Position numbers and translations under genes: made by a program. A DNA stretch of 64,000 bases from Sphingomonas sp. CL5.1 (GTDB taxonomy: Bacteria > Pseudomonadota > Alphaproteobacteria > Sphingomonadales > Sphingomonadaceae). Below, in pieces: positions 61,536 through 64,000 of this stretch. The stretch lies in NCBI RefSeq assembly GCF_013344685.1, contig NZ_CP050137.1, positions 4,209,001 through 4,273,000 of the forward strand. The letters run 5' to 3'. The notes beneath the pieces were generated by a model. It did no database searches. It was not told where the DNA came from and was given only the letters and a program-made list of their open reading frames with translations. Positions within the stretch are counted from its first letter, which is position 1. Each line of letters opens with the position of its first letter.

Positions 61536-64000
61536 CTATCCCGCCAGCATCTCCGCCAGCCGGCGGGAAACGGCGCCGGCGGGATAGGGTTTCTGGATCA
61601 CCGCGTCGTCGCCGACATGCGCCAGCGCGCGCAGGTCGGCGTAGCCGGTCACGAACAGCACCGGCAGGCCCGGCCGCAGGCCACGCGCCTGCGCGGCGAA
61701 CTCCGCCCCGTTCATTCCCGGCATCGCGAAATCGACCACCGCCGCGTCGAGCACCATGTCGCGCTCCACCACACCCAGCGCGCGCGGGCCGTCGGCCGCC
61801 TCGATCACCAGCGCGCCGGCATCGCGCAATTCCTGCGCCGTCACCGCGCGGACGTGCGCATCGTCGTCCAGCACCAGCACGGTGCGCCCCACGATCGAGC
61901 AGTTCCCGGCGGCCGCCGGCTCACTCGCGCGCGGACGAAGCGGCGCGGCGGCGCGCGGCAGGTAGATGCTCACCGTCGTCCCCTCGCCCGGCGCGGTCTC
62001 GATCCTGATCCCGCCGCCCGATTGCTTGACGAAGCCATAGACCTGCGCCAGCCCCAGTCCCGATCCCTTCCCCACCCCCTTGGTGGTGAAGAACGGCTCG
62101 AACACGCGCGCGCGCACCTCCGCGCTCATCCCCTCGCCGGTATCGGAGACCGAGACGACGACATAATCGCCGGCCGGCGGCTCGTCCGGCGAGGCCGGCC
62201 CGCCCAGCGCGACATTGCCGGTGGCGAGCATGAGCGAGCCGCCGGCCGCGCCCATCGCGTCGCGCGCGTTGATCGCGAGGTTGAGCACCACCAGCTCGAA
62301 CTGCGTCGGATCGACCAACGCGTGCCACAATTCGTCCGCCAGCCGCATGTCGATGGTGATCGCACGGCCGAGCGTGCTCTCCATCAGCTCGCGCATCCCC
62401 GCGATCGTCTGGTTCAGCTCGACCACCTTCGCCTCGAGCCGCTGGCGGCGCGAGAAGGCGAGCAGTTGCGCCGTCAGCGCCGCGCCGCGCTCGGCCGCCA
62501 TGCGCACATGCTCCAGCCGCTGCCGGTCGCGCGCGTCGGCCGTATCGCCCAGCGTCCGCTCCAGCGTCGCGACATTGCCGAGCACGACGGTCAGCAGGTT
62601 GTTGAAATCGTGCGCCACGCCGGAGGTGAGCTGCCCCACCGCCTCCAGCCGCTGCATCTGGTGGAGCGCGGCCTCAACCCGCTCGCGCTCGGCGATCTGC
62701 TCGGTCAGCTCGCGGGTGCGCTCGGCGACGCGGCGCTCGGAAGCCTCGCCGGCGAGATGCGCCTCGCTCACGTCCACCGCGCAGCAGATATAGCCGCGAT
62801 AGGCGCCGTCGACGAGGCGCGGCCGCGCCTCCGCATGGACCCAGCGCGATTCGCCGCGCGCGGTGCGCAGCCGCAGGTCGCCGCCCATCGGCCGGCGCTC
62901 GACATCGGCCTGCGCGCGGATCGCCGCCATCATCGCGCGGTCCTCCGGCAGATAGAGCCGCGTCCAGCCTTCGCGGATGATCTCCGCCGGGGATACGCCG
63001 AGGAACGTCTCGAAGAACTGGTTGGCGAAGACGATCTCGCCCTTCTCGTCGGTCTGCCAGACCAGCGCGGGCAATGAATCCGAAAGGTTGCGGAAGCGCG
63101 CCTCGCTCTCGCGCAGCGCCTCGCGCTCCTGCCGCCGGCGGGTGATGTCGATCACGGTGCCGGCCGCGCGGACGCAGCGGTCGCCCTCGAAGATGCCGCG
63201 CCCGGTCGCCGCCAGCCAGCGCAATTCGCCGTCGTCGGCGCGCCGGACGCGGAACTCGACGTCGAGCGGCTCGCGCCGCGCCGGGTCCACCGTCGCCTCA
63301 AGGCTGGCGCGGACCGCCTGCTCGTCGGCGGGATGGAGATGGGCGTAATAATCGTCCAGCGTCATCGGATGATCGGGCGCGAAGCCGTAGATCGCCTTGG
63401 CCCGGTCGGACCACAGGCTCTGCCGCTCGGGCAAATGGATGTCCCAGGTGCCGATCCCCGCCGCTTCCGCCGCCAGTTCCAGCGATTCGCGGCTCAGCGC
63501 CAGCGCCCGCTCGGCGCTGTGGCGATCGGTGACGTCTGTGCCCTGCACGAACACCCCCGTCACCGCGCCGGTCGCGTCGACCAGCGGCTGGAACAGGAAA
63601 TCGACGTAGCGCGTCTCCGCTTCCATGCCCGGTCGACGGCGCAAACGCGCCGCTGAGCCATTCTCGCGATAGGATTCGGCGCTCGCCCACACCGCGTCCA
63701 GCCGTTCCAGATAGCCCTGCGTCGCGATCTCCGGCAGCACGTCGCGGGCGGCGCGCCCGACGATGCCGCCCTCCCGCTCGCCGATCAGGTCGCGGAACGC
63801 GCGGTTGGCCAGCTCGACGACATGGTCGCGGCCGCGTAGCACGACGATGAAGCCCGGCGCCTCCTCGAACATCTGCGCCAGCCGCGCGCGATCGTCCGCC
63901 AGCGCGCGGGCCGCGCGCACCTGCGCGGTGGTTTCGGAGACGATGCACAGCACCCCGCCGATCTCGCCGCTATCCTCCCGGACCGGGGAATAGGATACGT
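61536..64000 (-). CDS. Multi-PAS hybrid histidine kinase, 5' part outside the window
   Basis: At least 820 residues on the minus strand, still open at position 64000. From the edge inward: the end of a sensor domain (VREDSGEIGG, then VLCIVSETTAQ), then three PAS/PAC units (EEAPGFIVVLRGRDHVVELAN; LELAAEAAGIGTWDIHLPER; DSLPALVWQTDEKGEIVFAN). The HisKA box with phospho-His is GQLTSGVAHDFNNLLTVVLGN. The ATPase has LNLAINARDAM (N box), VSDTGEGM (G1) and GKGSGLGLAQVYGFVKQSGG (G2). A C-terminal receiver has DDD and the acceptor Asp in AAVVDFAMPGMNGAEF with Lys in IQKPYPAG. No membrane helix is seen in this part. The signal is unknown. Confidence 0.9.
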   Translation of the reverse strand, partial: VSYSPVREDSGEIGGVLCIVSETTAQVRAARALADDRARLAQMFEEAPGFIVVLRGRDHVVELANRAFRDLIGEREGGIVGRAARDVLPEIATQGYLERLDAVWASAESYRENGSAARLRRRPGMEAETRYVDFLFQPLVDATGAVTGVFVQGTDVTDRHSAERALALSRESLELAAEAAGIGTWDIHLPERQSLWSDRAKAIYGFAPDHPMTLDDYYAHLHPADEQAVRASLEATVDPARREPLDVEFRVRRADDGELRWLAATGRGIFEGDRCVRAAGTVIDITRRRQEREALRESEARFRNLSDSLPALVWQTDEKGEIVFANQFFETFLGVSPAEIIREGWTRLYLPEDRAMMAAIRAQADVERRPMGGDLRLRTARGESRWVHAEARPRLVDGAYRGYICCAVDVSEAHLAGEASERRVAERTRELTEQIAERERVEAALHQMQRLEAVGQLTSGVAHDFNNLLTVVLGNVATLERTLGDTADARDRQRLEHVRMAAERGAALTAQLLAFSRRQRLEAKVVELNQTIAGMRELMESTLGRAITIDMRLADELWHALVDPTQFELVVLNLAINARDAMGAAGGSLMLATGNVALGGPASPDEPPAGDYVVVSVSDTGEGMSAEVRARVFEPFFTTKGVGKGSGLGLAQVYGFVKQSGGGIRIETAPGEGTTVSIYLPRAAAPLRPRASEPAAAGNCSIVGRTVLVLDDDAHVRAVTAQELRDAGALVIEAADGPRALGVVERDMVLDAAVVDFAMPGMNGAEFAAQARGLRPGLPVLFVTGYADLRALAHVGDDAVIQKPYPAGAVSRRLAEMLAG

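Noticed and set aside
61536..63953. Start of the histidine kinase at the GTG at 63953
   Set aside because: The same frame stays open to the window end and continues with residues typical of the end of a sensor domain (VREDSGEIGG), so the true start lies outside the window.

Overview
The window is chromosomal DNA from a GC-rich alphaproteobacterium, most likely a sphingomonad (Sphingomonas or a close relative). The evidence is a near-canonical CtrA with CcrM-type GANTC sites and a CtrA box in its promoter, two TonB-dependent receptors (one with FecI/FecR-type control), a PhoK/PafA-type alkaline phosphatase, sdhCDA in alphaproteobacterial order and a SUF operon led by an Rrf2 regulator. I see no transposase, integrase, phage gene or CRISPR array. 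Nearly every antisense ORF is a GC-driven shadow.

Layout. (1) 1-7946: an aromatic-catabolism cluster. It has an MFS transporter (cut by the window edge), a HpaR-like MarR regulator, two FAH-family hydrolases, a flavin hydroxylase, a LigB-type ring-cleavage dioxygenase and a Rieske oxygenase, all on the minus strand, with a divergent IclR regulator. (2) 7983-12175: a soluble globin-type chemosensor, then sdhCDA closed by a terminator; sdhB is not adjacent. (3) 12181-17602: a minus-strand run of glycosyltransferase, ChbG/HpnK-type deacetylase, ECF sigma factor, FecR and STN-TonB receptor. (4) 17761-25689: folK, whose stop codon lies inside tRNA-Lys; a glycine-zipper protein; then a minus-strand operon of TonB receptor, MFS, TetR, ALO-type FAD oxidase and D-threonine-aldolase-like enzyme, with tRNA-Gly behind it. 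(5) 26018-32664: universal stress protein with an FNR/FixK-like box, aminotransferase, glpD/glpK divergent pair, phosphoglucomutase. (6) 32710-38738: a tightly coupled SUF operon (regulator, sufB, small four-Cys exported protein, sufC, sufD, sufS, DUF59 protein, sufA-type carrier). (7) 38858-51281: AraC regulator, a candidate small RNA, gamma-glutamyltransferase, acyl-CoA synthetase, M16 peptidase, Asp/Asn hydroxylase family protein, NfuA, L,D-transpeptidase, N-carbamoylputrescine amidase, AI-2E family permease. (8) 51436-64000: ctrA, an acetoin-reductase-like SDR, amidohydrolase, 3-hydroxyisobutyrate-dehydrogenase-like protein, threonine dehydratase, Bpt/Ate aminoacyltransferase, DsbD, alkaline phosphatase and a large hybrid histidine kinase that runs off the right edge.

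The cell appears aerobic, with an outer membrane specialised for TonB-driven uptake, aromatic compound use, SUF-based Fe-S assembly feeding Rieske and Sdh enzymes, and CtrA cell-cycle control. The parts least explained by known systems are the receptor/MFS/TetR/oxidase/aldolase operon at 18850-25381, the aromatic cluster whose substrate is not evident, the small cysteine protein embedded in the SUF operon, and the structured intergenic region at 39757-39945.
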